The notes under the pieces were generated by a model. The model was not told the DNA's origin and made no database searches. It saw only the letters and a list, made by a program, of their open reading frames with translations. A stretch of 64,000 bases of DNA, taken from contig JAHJPG010000134.1 of NCBI GenBank assembly GCA_018819925.1, positions 1 to 64,000 on the forward strand, read 5' to 3'. Both the position numbers and the translations under genes were made by a program. The stretch comes from Pseudomonadota bacterium (lineage in GTDB: Bacteria; Desulfobacterota; Desulfarculia; Desulfarculales; Desulfarculaceae). Positions within the stretch are counted from its first letter, which is position 1. Each line of letters begins with the position of its first letter. Of this stretch, positions 9,563 to 18,263 are shown piece by piece.

Positions 9563-10540
9563 ATGGCAGCGAAAAATAAATGTTTGGCAACTTGCTTGGC
9601 CCTGAGCCTGCTCCTGGCCCTGGGCATAATGAGCGCCGGCGTCCAAAGCGCGGCGGCCTATGATATCCGTTGGGGAACCGCCCCGGCCGGCGGGGTGTGG
9701 CAGGCCTTGGGCACGGCCATGGTGGGAGATGCGGTAAAGGCCAACCCCAAGCTCAAGGGCTCCACCATGCCCATCGGCGGGGCGGCCAACGTCATCGCCA
9801 CCAACGCCGGCAAAATCAACGCCGCCTTCAGCTTCTCCACCACGGCCGCCGAGGCCTGGCAGGGCATCGAATACTTCAAGAAGCAGGGCAAGCTCACCAA
9901 CATCCGCGAGCTGGCGGTCATCTTCCCCGAGCCCACCCAGATCGTGGTGCGGGCCGACTCTGGCATAGACCAGGTCGCCCAGCTCAAGGGCAAGAAGGTG
10001 ACCCCCGGCCCCAAGGGCAGCGCCATCTCGGTGGTTTCGCGCTACGTGCTGGAGGCCTACGGCCTTAGCTTCAAGGACATCGACACCCGCTTCCTCAGCT
10101 TCTCCGAGGCGGGCAAGCAGTTCATCGACGGCCACATCGACGCCATCTTCTACGGAGCCATGGCCTACCCCGCCCCGCCCATAGTCAACGCGGGCAGCCA
10201 GCGCAAGATAAAGATGCTGCCCCTGTCCCAGGAAGTGATCGCCAAGCTGGTCAAGGAGCACAAGGGCCTGGAGCCTTACACCCTGCCCAAGGGCTGCTAC
10301 CCCGGCATTGACCAGGACATGCCCGGCATCATCGCCAACGTGGTGGTCATCGCCAACAAGGACATGCCCGACGAGGTGGCCTACGCCATCGTCAAGAGCA
10401 TAGACCAGAACTTCGACCGCTACGGCAAGATGATCAAGGCCATGCGCCTGGGCAAGCGCGAGGACATGGCCAAGGATGTGGGCATCCCCATGCATCCCGG
10501 CGCGATCAAATACTACAAGGAAAAAGGCTGGATCAAGTAG
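9563..10540 (+). CDS. TAXI-family TRAP solute-binding protein
   Basis: Periplasmic receptor, 325 aa, delivering substrate to the adjacent permease. A signal peptide with an Ala-rich cleavage region spans about residues 1-33. The TAXI signature is visible as WGTAPAGGVWQALG at the mature start, followed by the two-lobed binding fold. A strong AGGAGG precedes the ATG, and the gene lies 15 nt after the permease. A GC-rich hairpin with a T-tract follows directly, so it probably marks the end of the most abundant transcript. Confidence 0.93.
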   Translation: MAAKNKCLATCLALSLLLALGIMSAGVQSAAAYDIRWGTAPAGGVWQALGTAMVGDAVKANPKLKGSTMPIGGAANVIATNAGKINAAFSFSTTAAEAWQGIEYFKKQGKLTNIRELAVIFPEPTQIVVRADSGIDQVAQLKGKKVTPGPKGSAISVVSRYVLEAYGLSFKDIDTRFLSFSEAGKQFIDGHIDAIFYGAMAYPAPPIVNAGSQRKIKMLPLSQEVIAKLVKEHKGLEPYTLPKGCYPGIDQDMPGIIANVVVIANKDMPDEVAYAIVKSIDQNFDRYGKMIKAMRLGKREDMAKDVGIPMHPGAIKYYKEKGWIK

Positions 10541-10561
10541 CCCTCTCCAGCCCAATCCAAC

Positions 10562-10602
10562 CCGGGGCGGACCTGGCCCGTCCAGATCCGCCCCGGTTTT
10601 TT
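10562..10602 (+). terminator. Rho-independent terminator (possibly partial)
   Basis: CCGGGGCGGA (10562-10571) pairs with TCCGCCCCGG (10587-10596) and is followed by six T. It lies between the TAXI gene and the MBL hydrolase on the same strand, so it may attenuate rather than end the operon. Confidence 0.85.
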
Positions 10603-10616
10603 CAGGGAGAAATGCC

Positions 10617-11540
10617 GTGCCCGCCGACCAAGCAGTCCGCCTGAGCTTCACCGTGGTGGTGGACAACATCGTGGATGTTTTTCTGACCAGCCAAGGCCCT
10701 CTGCACTATCCCCAGCCCGGCCCCAAGTCTCAATTGCTGGCCGCCCAGGGATTTTCCCTGTGGCTGGAAGTGGAAGGCGCTGGCGGCGAGATCACCCGCC
10801 TGCTCTACGACTTCGGCCGGGGCGGCCCCATCTTGCCGCACAACCTGGAGCTGCTTCAGATCGATCCGTCCCAGGCCGACTACCTGGTGTTGAGCCACGG
10901 CCACATCGACCACTACGGCGGACTGTCCTACCTGGCCGCCAAATACGACCTGCGCGGCCCCTTGGTCACCCACCCCCGCTCCTTTGGCGAGCGGGGGGTG
11001 CGCCAGGCTGGGGGCGGCGTGGCCGGGCCCTGGCTTCTGGCCCAGGACGAAACCACCGCCTGGCTGGGCCGTGCGCCCATCCTGGCCGAGCGGCCCAGCC
11101 CGTTGGGGCCGGGCCTGTGGGTGAGCGGAGGCATACCCCGCCAGAGTTCGCGCGACGTGCTTTGGCCCGGCGGGCTGCGCCGGGAAGACGGCCAGTGGCA
11201 ACCCGACGCCCTGGAGGACGATCAGGCCCTGGTGGTCAATCTGGCGGGCCGGGGGCTGGTGGTCATCACCGGCTGCTGCCACGCCGGAGTTTTCAACACC
11301 ATCGCCGCCGCCCGGGCCATCTGCCCCGGGGCGCCCCTGTACGCCCTGGCCGGCGGGCTGCATCTGAATTTCTTGGACGAACAGAAGCTGGAGGGAGTGG
11401 TGGCCGGCCTGGTTGAGGAGAACCCAGGCCTGGTGCTGCCCATGCACTGCACCGGTGCCCTGGCCCAGCAGGTGCTGCGCAACCGCCTGGGCGGCCGCTG
11501 CCCCTTCACCACCGTGGGCCTCACCCTGACCCTGGACTAA
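10617..11540 (+). CDS. MBL-fold hydrolase, dihydropterin-synthase-like subfamily
   Basis: Cytoplasmic metallo-beta-lactamase-fold protein, 307 aa, with no signal peptide. The metal motif HxHxDH is at His94, His96, Asp98 and His99. The later VITGCCHAGVFNT and a C-terminal MHCTG fit the subfamily annotated as 7,8-dihydropterin-6-methyl-4-aminobenzene-phosphate synthase-like. The start is GTG 10617 with AGGGAGA upstream; the frame is open further back, but only through the terminator and the TAXI gene. It is last in the UbiD/TRAP operon. A paralogue with a Tat signal is encoded at 19596. Its reaction is unknown; hydrolysis of an ester or lactone intermediate is one possibility. Confidence 0.85.
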   Translation: MPADQAVRLSFTVVVDNIVDVFLTSQGPLHYPQPGPKSQLLAAQGFSLWLEVEGAGGEITRLLYDFGRGGPILPHNLELLQIDPSQADYLVLSHGHIDHYGGLSYLAAKYDLRGPLVTHPRSFGERGVRQAGGGVAGPWLLAQDETTAWLGRAPILAERPSPLGPGLWVSGGIPRQSSRDVLWPGGLRREDGQWQPDALEDDQALVVNLAGRGLVVITGCCHAGVFNTIAAARAICPGAPLYALAGGLHLNFLDEQKLEGVVAGLVEENPGLVLPMHCTGALAQQVLRNRLGGRCPFTTVGLTLTLD

Positions 11541-11548
11541 AAAAGCAA

Positions 11549-11570
11549 GGCCCCGGGAAGGCCCGGGGCC
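11549..11570 (-). terminator. Terminator for the ridA-ubiX pair
   Basis: GGCCCCGGG (11549-11557) and CCCGGGGCC (11562-11570) form a 9-bp stem. On the minus strand it is followed by TTGCTTTTTT, so it best ends the RidA transcript. It lies between the convergent MBL and RidA genes. Confidence 0.75.
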
Positions 11571-11580
11571 GCCCGCCTAG

Positions 11581-11976
11581 CTAGCGCCCGGCGTTAGCCA
11601 CGCCCTCCACCTCCACCAAACCGCCCAAAGGCAGCTTGGCCACCTCTACGCAGGCCCGGGCCGGGTAGCCGTCTTCGGCCGAGAAGAAGCCGGCGTACAC
11701 CTGGTTCACCGCCGGGAAGTCGGCCATGTCTTGCAGGAAGATGGTGGTTTTGACCACCTGGTTCCAGTCCAGGCCGGCGGTTTTGAGAATCTGGGCGAAG
11801 TTTAGCATGGCCTGCTTGGCTTGGGCCTCGACGCCCCCCTCCACAAAGGCTCCGGTGGCCGGGTCCAGGCCCAGCTGGCCCGAAACGAACAACAGCTCGC
11901 CCGCCCAGCAGGCATGGCTGTAGGGCCCCACGGCGGCAGGAGCGTTTTGGGCTATCACGGCTTTGAGTTTGGTCAT
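11581..11976 (-). CDS. ridA: RidA family enamine/imine deaminase
   Basis: Trimeric cytoplasmic protein, 131 aa, of the Rid/YER057c/UK114 family, which hydrolyses reactive enamines or imines. The conserved Arg107 (PARACVEV), which binds the substrate carboxylate, and the C-terminal VEVEGVA stretch are present, as is the N-terminal VGPYSHA loop. The length is typical. It follows ubiX by 26 nt on the same strand, at the end of the decarboxylase locus. Here it may act on a pathway intermediate rather than in general detoxification. Confidence 0.93.
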   Translation of the reverse strand: MTKLKAVIAQNAPAAVGPYSHACWAGELLFVSGQLGLDPATGAFVEGGVEAQAKQAMLNFAQILKTAGLDWNQVVKTTIFLQDMADFPAVNQVYAGFFSAEDGYPARACVEVAKLPLGGLVEVEGVANAGR

Positions 11977-12002
11977 AGTGGTTTCCTCGTGCGGCGCGGC
12001 CC

Positions 12003-12569
12003 CTAGGACCAGCGCCTGAAAAGTTGGTGTTCGATCCCAAAGCAGTCCAAAACCTTGCCCACGCTCTGGTCGATGAGGTCGGCGATGCTTTGGGGGCTGT
12101 GGTAAAAGGCCGGGATGGGCGGCAAGATCACCGCCCCCAGGTTGACCGCCTGGGACATGAGATTCAGGTGGCCGGCATGCAGGGGGGTTTCGCGCACCAT
12201 CAGCACCACCCTACGCCGCTCCTTGAGGCATACGTCGGCGGCACGCACCATGAGGTTGTAGTTGAATGAGTTGGCCACCGCCGAGAGGGTCTTGATGGTG
12301 CAGGGGGCGATGACCATGCCCTCGGTGAGGAAAGAACCGCTGGACACCGCCGCGGCCATGTCCCCCGCCGGATACACCTTGGTGGCCAACGCCTCCACCT
12401 GACTGGGGATGTAGCTGGTTTCGATGGTCAGGTTCAGCCGGGCGGCGTCGCTCATTATCAGGTGGGTCTCCCGGCCCAACTCCTTGAGCACCTCCAACAA
12501 ACGCACCCCATAGATGACCCCGCTGGCTCCGGTGATGCCCACGATGATCGGTTTGGCCTTGCTTGCCAT
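12003..12569 (-). CDS. ubiX: UbiX-family flavin prenyltransferase
   Basis: Makes prenylated FMN from FMN and dimethylallyl phosphate, the cofactor for UbiD enzymes. The protein is 188 aa with the N-terminal flavin loop GITGASGVIYG, the central CTIKTLSAVAN segment and the C-terminal LPPIPAFYHSPQ segment of the family. The start at 12569 is supported by AGGAGGG; the frame is open for 23 codons further upstream without a ribosome site. It faces the ubiD operon from the far end of the locus and very likely supplies the UbiD at 3763. Confidence 0.95.
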   Translation of the reverse strand: MASKAKPIIVGITGASGVIYGVRLLEVLKELGRETHLIMSDAARLNLTIETSYIPSQVEALATKVYPAGDMAAAVSSGSFLTEGMVIAPCTIKTLSAVANSFNYNLMVRAADVCLKERRRVVLMVRETPLHAGHLNLMSQAVNLGAVILPPIPAFYHSPQSIADLIDQSVGKVLDCFGIEHQLFRRWS

Positions 12570-12797
12570 AATGCCCTCCTGGCCGCAGGTCGTCAGCTTG
12601 TCCTTGGCTCCGAGGCCCGGCCCGAGCCGGACAACCAAGATTTTACCCCCACCCGTAGAAGTATAGGCCGCCGGGGCGTAAAAAAATAAAAAAATCGCGC
12701 GCCCGCCGAAAAGCCCAAGGCCAAGGCCCCGGCTGCCGGCCCTTGCGGCAGGGGCCCGCTCATCGCTCTCTGGCGCTGGCTGAATCAGGTGAGCAGT

Positions 12798-13424
12798 CTA
12801 GATCGCGGCCAGGTTGCTGATTTTCAGGATGCGGCCACTAAAGGGGATTGGCTTGCGCACGGAAAGGGTGAAGGCGCTGGCGCCATATTTGGCCTCGCAA
12901 TACTCGGTCAACTTGGCGAAACTGCTGCGGCCGGGATCGGCTATGAGGATGAGAGGCACTCGGGATGCCAACGCCTGGTCGATCAGTGGGATCAGCTGCC
13001 CGGGCATCTCGTCCCAGAAGCAGATGTCCGCCCCTATGAGCAGTTTGATGCCATCAAGGTCCTGGGATGTGAGGTCTTCGTAACGCTTGGACAGGGTGGC
13101 GATCTGAACCTGGTTCAGCTCGGCATGAAGCTGTAAAAAAGGAAAAACCTCCGGGTCGGCATCCACGCAGGTTACCGAGGCCTGGAGGTTTTTCGCACAG
13201 AATATTCCCGCCAATCCCCAACCGCAGCCCACCTCCATCACCTTCAGACCGGGCGGAGCCCTCAAGGTCTTGAGGTAGTCCATGAGCAGCCAGCAGGAGG
13301 ACCAAACCCGGTGGCCGAACTCCAGGGGCGAATGCAGGCGCTTTAGTTGCCTGATCTGGGTATGCCGGCTTTGGTAAAACCTGACCCCATGGCAGGTTTT
13401 TTCCTCATGCGGTTTCTGCCCCAT
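12798..13424 (-). CDS. Class I SAM-dependent methyltransferase
   Basis: Protein of 208 aa with a Rossmann SAM-binding motif MEVGCGWGLAG at about residues 63-73 and an acidic residue ending the second strand (VDAD). The overall layout resembles METTL21/METTL20-type protein lysine methyltransferases, but the substrate is not readable. It starts at ATG 13424, 43 nt downstream of the helicase gene on the same strand, so they may be co-transcribed. Confidence 0.75.
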   Translation of the reverse strand: MGQKPHEEKTCHGVRFYQSRHTQIRQLKRLHSPLEFGHRVWSSCWLLMDYLKTLRAPPGLKVMEVGCGWGLAGIFCAKNLQASVTCVDADPEVFPFLQLHAELNQVQIATLSKRYEDLTSQDLDGIKLLIGADICFWDEMPGQLIPLIDQALASRVPLILIADPGRSSFAKLTEYCEAKYGASAFTLSVRKPIPFSGRILKISNLAAI

Positions 13425-13467
13425 ATTTTTTTGCTCCGCGCGCGCGAGTGCCGCGGGCCGGTCGTTG

Positions 13468-14694
13468 CTAGGCGGCTAGGGATGGCCTGCGATTGTGGCG
13501 CGGGGGCCTCCGGGCAGCCAGGTTTTGGGGCGGGCGGCTTCCCGCGACGCCATAGGATCTGGAGTCTTGCACCGGCACCGCCTGACGAATCAGGCGTTCG
13601 ATGTTGCGCAGGCAAATCTTTTCCTGGGGCGCGCAGAAAGAGATGGCCACGCCGTCGCTCCCGGCCCGGCCGGTGCGGCCTATGCGGTGCACATAGCTCT
13701 CGGGCTCATGGGGCAGATCGTAGTTTATCACGTGGGTGATGCCCTCCACGTCTATGCCCCGGGAGGCTATGTCGGTGGCCACCAGCACCCGGGTGCGCCC
13801 GTTGCGGAAGTTGGTCAGGGCGTTTTGCCTGGCGTTCTGGGACTTGTTGCCGTGGATAGCCTCGGCGTTAACCTGGCTGCGCACCAGCTGCTGGACCACC
13901 CGGTCGGCCGCGTGCTTGGTGCGGGTGAAGACCAGCACGCGCTCGGTCTGAGAATCCTTGAGCACTTCGCCCAGCAGGGCGCGCTTGTCGTTTTGGGTCA
14001 CGAAGAGCACCCGCTGGTCAATGAGATCCACCGGGGTGGCGGCGGGAGCGACCTGAACCCTCACCGGATCGGTAAGGATGCTGTCGGCCAGCTTGGCGAT
14101 GGCGGACGGCATGGTGGCCGAAAAGAAAAGACTCTGGCGCCGTTTGGGGATCAAGGACAATATGCGCTTGATATCCGGCAGGAATCCCATATCCAGCATG
14201 CGGTCGGCCTCGTCCAGGACAAAGGTGTCCAAGTTGCCCAGAAGCAGGTGCCCCCGGGCCATGAGGTCCATGAGCCGGCCAGGGGTGGCCACCACCACAT
14301 CCAGGCCCCGGGAGCAAGCCCTGATCTGCGGGCCTAGGCTCACCCCGCCGTAGACCACCGCCATCTTCAGGCCAAGATAGCGCCCGTAATCCTGGAAACT
14401 GCTGGCGACTTGCACGGCCAGCTCACGGGTGGGGGTGAGCACCAGGGTTCGGGTGTTGCGCGGGGCGGGCCGCTGTTTGCTCAGGGATAATTTTTGCAAT
14501 ATGGGCAGAGCGAAGGCGGCGGTTTTGCCGGTTCCGGTCTGGGAGCATCCCAGCAGGTCGCGTCCTTCCAATAGAGGGGGAATGGCGGCGGCCTGCACGG
14601 GGGTCGGCGTCTGGTAACCCAGGCTGCGCAGGGCGCGCTGCAAGGGCGCGCAGAGCGCCAACTGGTCGAACGAATTCAAGGGACTATCGGACAT
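13468..14694 (-). CDS. DEAD-box RNA helicase (RhlE-like)
   Basis: ATP-dependent RNA helicase, 408 aa. The motifs are in order: a Q-motif region near residues 9-34, Walker A SQTGTGKTA, PTRELA, TPGR, DEAD (VLDEADRMLD), SAT, and the C-terminal domain with DIASRGIDVEGI and HRIGRTGRAG. A short basic tail follows. The start at 14694 is chosen because the domain begins just after it and GGAAGA lies upstream; an in-frame ATG at 14733 adds 13 residues. Its neighbour is an RRM RNA-binding protein, suggesting RNA or ribosome remodelling, perhaps in the cold. Confidence 0.93.
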   Translation of the reverse strand: MSDSPLNSFDQLALCAPLQRALRSLGYQTPTPVQAAAIPPLLEGRDLLGCSQTGTGKTAAFALPILQKLSLSKQRPAPRNTRTLVLTPTRELAVQVASSFQDYGRYLGLKMAVVYGGVSLGPQIRACSRGLDVVVATPGRLMDLMARGHLLLGNLDTFVLDEADRMLDMGFLPDIKRILSLIPKRRQSLFFSATMPSAIAKLADSILTDPVRVQVAPAATPVDLIDQRVLFVTQNDKRALLGEVLKDSQTERVLVFTRTKHAADRVVQQLVRSQVNAEAIHGNKSQNARQNALTNFRNGRTRVLVATDIASRGIDVEGITHVINYDLPHEPESYVHRIGRTGRAGSDGVAISFCAPQEKICLRNIERLIRQAVPVQDSRSYGVAGSRPPQNLAARRPPRHNRRPSLAA

Positions 14695-14763
14695 CTTGTG
14701 ATTCTTCCATGGGAAGTTGGGGGAAGAACCCAAGGCTCCATCCCCTGATTATCAAAGCAAGAC

Positions 14764-14788
14764 CCCGCCCCGGCCAGGCCGAAGCGGG
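14764..14788 (-). terminator. Hairpin terminator after the RRM gene
   Basis: CCCGCCCCGGCC (14764-14775) and GGCCGAAGCGGG (14777-14788) form a 12-bp stem with two G-T wobbles. On the minus strand it is followed by the T-rich tract TCTTGCTTTG. It would end the RRM transcript before the helicase gene. Confidence 0.55.
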
Positions 14789-14823
14789 ATCGTCTGGTTT
14801 ATGCGTTAGGTTGCGGAATCGGT

Positions 14824-15093
14824 CTACCAACGTTGGGGCGGACGAGACTCCCGAGGCTTGGCCTCGTTGACCTTCAGGGACCTGCCGTCCAGATCCGTGC
14901 CGTTTAGCGCCTGGATGGCGGCGTTGGCCGCGCTGGAGTCCATTTCCACAAAGCCAAAGCCCCTCGGGCGTCCGGTTTCGCGATCCTCGATCATCTTGAC
15001 CGAAGTCACCTGGCCGTACTGCTCGAAAAGATCGCGTATGGACTGCTCGGTGGAGTCATAAGACAGATTGCCTACGTATATGCTTGTGCCCAT
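14824..15093 (-). CDS. RRM-domain RNA-binding protein
   Basis: Single RNA recognition motif protein of 89 aa. RNP2 is IYVGNL (residues 5-10) and RNP1 is RGFGFVEM (44-51), with the aromatic side chains that stack on RNA. A short basic Pro/Arg tail ends the protein. Such single-RRM proteins are often cold-induced in bacteria. The gene has a good promoter 150-180 nt upstream and a roughly 145-nt leader, consistent with regulation through the 5' UTR. Confidence 0.92.
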   Translation of the reverse strand: MGTSIYVGNLSYDSTEQSIRDLFEQYGQVTSVKMIEDRETGRPRGFGFVEMDSSAANAAIQALNGTDLDGRSLKVNEAKPRESRPPQRW

Positions 15094-15243
15094 TCTTTAA
15101 GGCCCCTTCAAAAAAAAAGTTTAACGCACCACCGTCAGGGTGGCTCACGGGACCAAAAAGCCAAATTGTCTTGCTATGATGGAGGCGTGACTTCGCCGGC
15201 ACGTCTAGCGCAGATTCGGGCTGTGTGGTCTTCTTCTCCAATT

Positions 15244-15271
15244 AGTGTACAGGCAAAATCCCTTTTGTCAA
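15244..15271 (-). promoter_or_regulatory. Sigma-70-type promoter for the RRM gene
   Basis: On the minus strand TTGACA (15271-15266) is separated by 16 bp from TACACT (15249-15244). The predicted transcript starts near 15237 and carries a roughly 145-nt leader with a small CCACC/GGTGG hairpin before the ribosome site. Confidence 0.6.
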
Positions 15272-15304
15272 TCAACCCTCCCGCCACGGCGCGGGCGAGG
15301 GCGG

Positions 15305-16402
15305 TTATTCAGGCCGAACCAGCCCGGGAGCCGGCTTGGCCTGCCGCCACTCCTCCAGCATGCTGTTGATCAAGTTTTTCACCGACACCAGCTTCTGGCC
15401 GCGGAAGGCGTTTTGGCCGGCAAAGGCAAAGCCCCCTCCCAGACGGCCGTGCGCGGCGTTGATCAGGGCGGCGGCGATGCAATAGGGGCTTTCCTTCTGC
15501 TTGCAGGTGACAAGGCAATGATAGGGGCACTTGAAAGGCCTCTTCTTGCCCTGGCTGACATCCTCCAAAAAGGAGTTGCGCAGGGAGCGCCCGGGCAGGC
15601 CCACCGGGCTGTCTATGATGACCAGGTCCTGCTCCCGGGCCTCCATGTAGGCCTGCTTGAACCTGATGTCGGCGTCGCATTCGTGGGTGGTCACGAAGCG
15701 GGTGCCCATCTGCACTCCCGCCGCGCCCTGGCCGATAATGTCGCTGATGTCCTGGCCGCTGTAGATGCCCCCGGCGGCGATGATGGGCAGTTTCACGCCC
15801 CGGTCCCGCTCAAAGGGGCGCACGGCCTCCAACGCCTGGTCCAAGAGCTTGGGCAGGCGGTAACCGGGGTCTTCAAGCTGGTCCCGGGAAAAGCCCAGGT
15901 GCCCGCCGGCCAAGGGGCCCTCCAGCACGAAAGCGTCGGGCAGGCGCTCGAAACGCGACAGCCAGCGCTTGCAGATCACCTTGAGCGCCCTAGCCGAGGA
16001 GACGATGGGCACCAATTTGGACTTGGCCTGGGCGGGCACCATGGCCGGCAGTTCCATAGGCAGGCCCGCCCCGCAGAAGATTATGTCTATGCCCTCTTCC
16101 ACCGAGGTCTTGACCATGTCCGCGAAGTTGGTCAGGGCCACCATGATGTTCACGCCCAGAATGCCCTTGGTAAGCTCCCGCGCCTTGCGGATTTCCCGGC
16201 GCAGGGCGCGTATGTTGGCTTCCCGGTAGTTGGTGTAGAGGTCGCTTTCGTTGAAGCCGATTATGGCCGCGGAGATAACGCCCACGCCGCCTTCGTTGGC
16301 CACCGCCGAGGCCAGCCCGGAAAGGGAGATGCCCACCCCCATGCCGCCTTGCACGAAGGGGAGTCTGGCCATGAGATCGCCTATCTTGAGTGGGTTCAGC
16401 AT
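15305..16402 (-). CDS. NAD(P)H-dependent flavin oxidoreductase / nitronate monooxygenase-like
   Basis: FMN-dependent TIM-barrel protein, 365 aa, of the nitronate monooxygenase / enoyl-ACP reductase II superfamily. Seen: the N-terminal PFVQGGMGVGIS flavin loop, PIIAAGGIYSGQD and the phosphate-binding GAAGVQMGTRF. The C-terminal third carries a Cys-rich stretch (CPYHCLVTC and a further Cys eight residues on), unusual for plain nitronate monooxygenases and possibly a metal site. The start is ATG 16402 with GGAAAG upstream. It is monocistronic as far as seen. Confidence 0.85.
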   Translation of the reverse strand: MLNPLKIGDLMARLPFVQGGMGVGISLSGLASAVANEGGVGVISAAIIGFNESDLYTNYREANIRALRREIRKARELTKGILGVNIMVALTNFADMVKTSVEEGIDIIFCGAGLPMELPAMVPAQAKSKLVPIVSSARALKVICKRWLSRFERLPDAFVLEGPLAGGHLGFSRDQLEDPGYRLPKLLDQALEAVRPFERDRGVKLPIIAAGGIYSGQDISDIIGQGAAGVQMGTRFVTTHECDADIRFKQAYMEAREQDLVIIDSPVGLPGRSLRNSFLEDVSQGKKRPFKCPYHCLVTCKQKESPYCIAAALINAAHGRLGGGFAFAGQNAFRGQKLVSVKNLINSMLEEWRQAKPAPGLVRPE

Positions 16403-16825
16403 ACTGGTTCTTTCCAGGACAAGCCTTGAATGCCCTAAAGTTCGTCGCGATTGTTTTTAATTGGCCCGAAGCCGCGGTCAATGGTAAGTAGCCTTACACC
16501 ATTGGCGCTCCAGGTGTGCGAACGCCCCCCAACCCAAGGCTTCCCCGCATAAATATTTCCTATAAATATTTATATTTTTAATTCTACCCGTAATTATGCG
16601 GCTGTCGCCAAATATCCTCCTGCTTTGACCTCAACATGCCGTTTAGTGCTCACAAGCCCCCGCATCGCCTCGGGGCGGCGCGCCAAGGCGAACGACGCCC
16701 CCCCCCATGCACCGGCCACCGATGGCCATGCTGGGGGAAACGCTGGCGGCGGCCGCCGGGTTGGATAAATTTTGGCATGGGGGAGTGCTTAATCCCATTG
16801 CCCGAGCCGAGGCGGCCAACAAATC
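16403..16825. other. Intergenic, with AT-rich block
   Basis: Between two minus-strand genes. It has a weak promoter for the flavin oxidoreductase (16454-16481) and an AT-rich block around 16549-16590 with three imperfect copies of ATAAATATTT. I see no convincing gene; an open frame at 16636-16917 has no family features and no ribosome site. Confidence 0.5.
16454..16481 (-). promoter_or_regulatory. Weak sigma-70-like promoter
   Basis: The minus strand reads TTGACC (16481-16476), a 16-bp spacer, then TAAAAA (16459-16454), about 50 nt upstream of the flavin oxidoreductase ATG. Confidence 0.35.
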
Positions 16826-18124
16826 CTATTTTTTGCGCTTGGCCTTGCGCCAGTTCAGCACGCCCTGTTCAAAAGGCTTGTAGAGCTTGGTGTATTGCAT
16901 TAACTGGGACGCGCTGAAAGAAGACGGCTTGGTGGAGCAAAGAATCATCACCGTGCGCATCCCCCCCCTGGTGTAAAAGGCCTTGGCAAAGTAGGACCGT
17001 ATCCCCTTGGGGATGAACAGGGCCCAGTCGATGGCCTTGATGCTGTCGGTGGTTTCGTCGACGATGAGATGGTCCAGCTTGAAACGCTCGATATTCTCGG
17101 CGATGGTTCCTTTGTAGGAAAACACCTCCCCCTGCTTCATGCTCTGGAAAACCTCGCCGGCGTGGTACACCACCACCTTGCCCTTTTTGGCGTAGATGTC
17201 GGAAAAAAGAATCCCCTCGCAGGGAACCCCATCCAGGGGGTTGTCCAGAAACACCTCCAGGATGTCGTGTATTTCAGTTAACCCGCGCAGCTTTTCCTTC
17301 AGCTCCTGGCCTATGCGGTCCCGGGCCGGCCGCTTGGCCTTGGCCTGGCCCGGGGCGCCGCCCTCCCAGCGCGCCTCCTCATTCTGGCGGATGCGCAACA
17401 AGGACAGGCGCAGCAGGCGGCGGCCTTTGTGGTTTATAAGGCGCACCGCCGCCTCGGCCAAAAATGGCTCCCGGTTTTTACGCAGCAGTTGCAAGCCGCC
17501 GGACCACTGCCGTTCAAAAAGCACCTGTTCGTTGATATTGTTGATCTCGCCCATGCTAAGGGGGTAGTACAGGTCGCCGAGACCCAGCGAGCGGAATTCG
17601 TTGAGGCTGTAACCAAACAAGGCCAAGGCCTCGGAATTGACCGCCACCACTTTCTTGTCCTCGAAGTCTAAAAGCAAAACCGGGTAGTCGGCCCGTTCTA
17701 TGGTGACCTGGGCCAATTGGGCCTTTTCCAGCATGGAGGAGACCGATTGGGCGGTGTCGGTCACCTCCAACAAAAACCCGCTGTAATACCTGGGGTCCCG
17801 CGAACTGGGGGTGCCGATGAGCTTCAGCCAGATCACCGCCCCCTCCGGCGAGTTGGCCCTAAACACCACCGAGGCCCGGCGTCCTTGCTTGACCTTGTCC
17901 ATGAATTCATCGAACAGGTGCAGGTCTTCTTCCAGGATTATTTCCTTGCGCAACTCGGGGTCTTTGAGCAGGCGCTTGGTGCGGTTGCCCAGGGATTTTA
18001 CGGTCCATTCGTTGAGGTAGTCAATGCGGGCCTTGGTCACCTCCACCCGCCACAACAAGGCTTGAAAGTCGTTTATGAAATCCTGCAGTTCCGTGGGCTT
18101 GTTGGGTTTTTCCGTCACGACCAT
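16826..18124 (-). CDS. Double-PAS sensory protein with GAF-like C-terminus
   Basis: Protein of 432 aa without membrane segments. Seen: an N-terminal helix, a PAS-like domain (about 40-130), a second PAS (about 140-260, with PVLLLDFEDKKVVAVNSEALALFGY), a basic linker, and a C-terminal domain (about 285-420) resembling GAF. It has no kinase, cyclase, HTH or receiver domain, so it has no visible output and may act through a partner. The start is taken at 18124 with GGAAAGAG six bases before the ATG; an in-frame ATG at 18148 lacks one. Confidence 0.7.
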   Translation of the reverse strand: MVVTEKPNKPTELQDFINDFQALLWRVEVTKARIDYLNEWTVKSLGNRTKRLLKDPELRKEIILEEDLHLFDEFMDKVKQGRRASVVFRANSPEGAVIWLKLIGTPSSRDPRYYSGFLLEVTDTAQSVSSMLEKAQLAQVTIERADYPVLLLDFEDKKVVAVNSEALALFGYSLNEFRSLGLGDLYYPLSMGEINNINEQVLFERQWSGGLQLLRKNREPFLAEAAVRLINHKGRRLLRLSLLRIRQNEEARWEGGAPGQAKAKRPARDRIGQELKEKLRGLTEIHDILEVFLDNPLDGVPCEGILFSDIYAKKGKVVVYHAGEVFQSMKQGEVFSYKGTIAENIERFKLDHLIVDETTDSIKAIDWALFIPKGIRSYFAKAFYTRGGMRTVMILCSTKPSSFSASQLMQYTKLYKPFEQGVLNWRKAKRKK

Positions 18125-18263
18125 CACCAACTCTTTCCAGGGCGGCATTCATTAAGATAACAAAATCAGATCATAAGCGGTAGCCGGCTGCAAAATTACT
18201 TATATGAATGGCCGTGAATGAGCGTCCCGCTGTCGGCCGGAATCAGTCCTGGAATGATAACTT

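Noticed and set aside
16549-16590. Repeated ATAAATATTT block as a CRISPR or integration-site signal
   Set aside because: Only three imperfect short copies with no spacers, no cas genes and no integrase; more likely a promoter-type AT-rich stretch.
16636-16917. 93-codon frame in the intergenic region before the double-PAS gene
   Set aside because: Runs into the end of the PAS gene on the other strand; no ribosome site or protein-like character.
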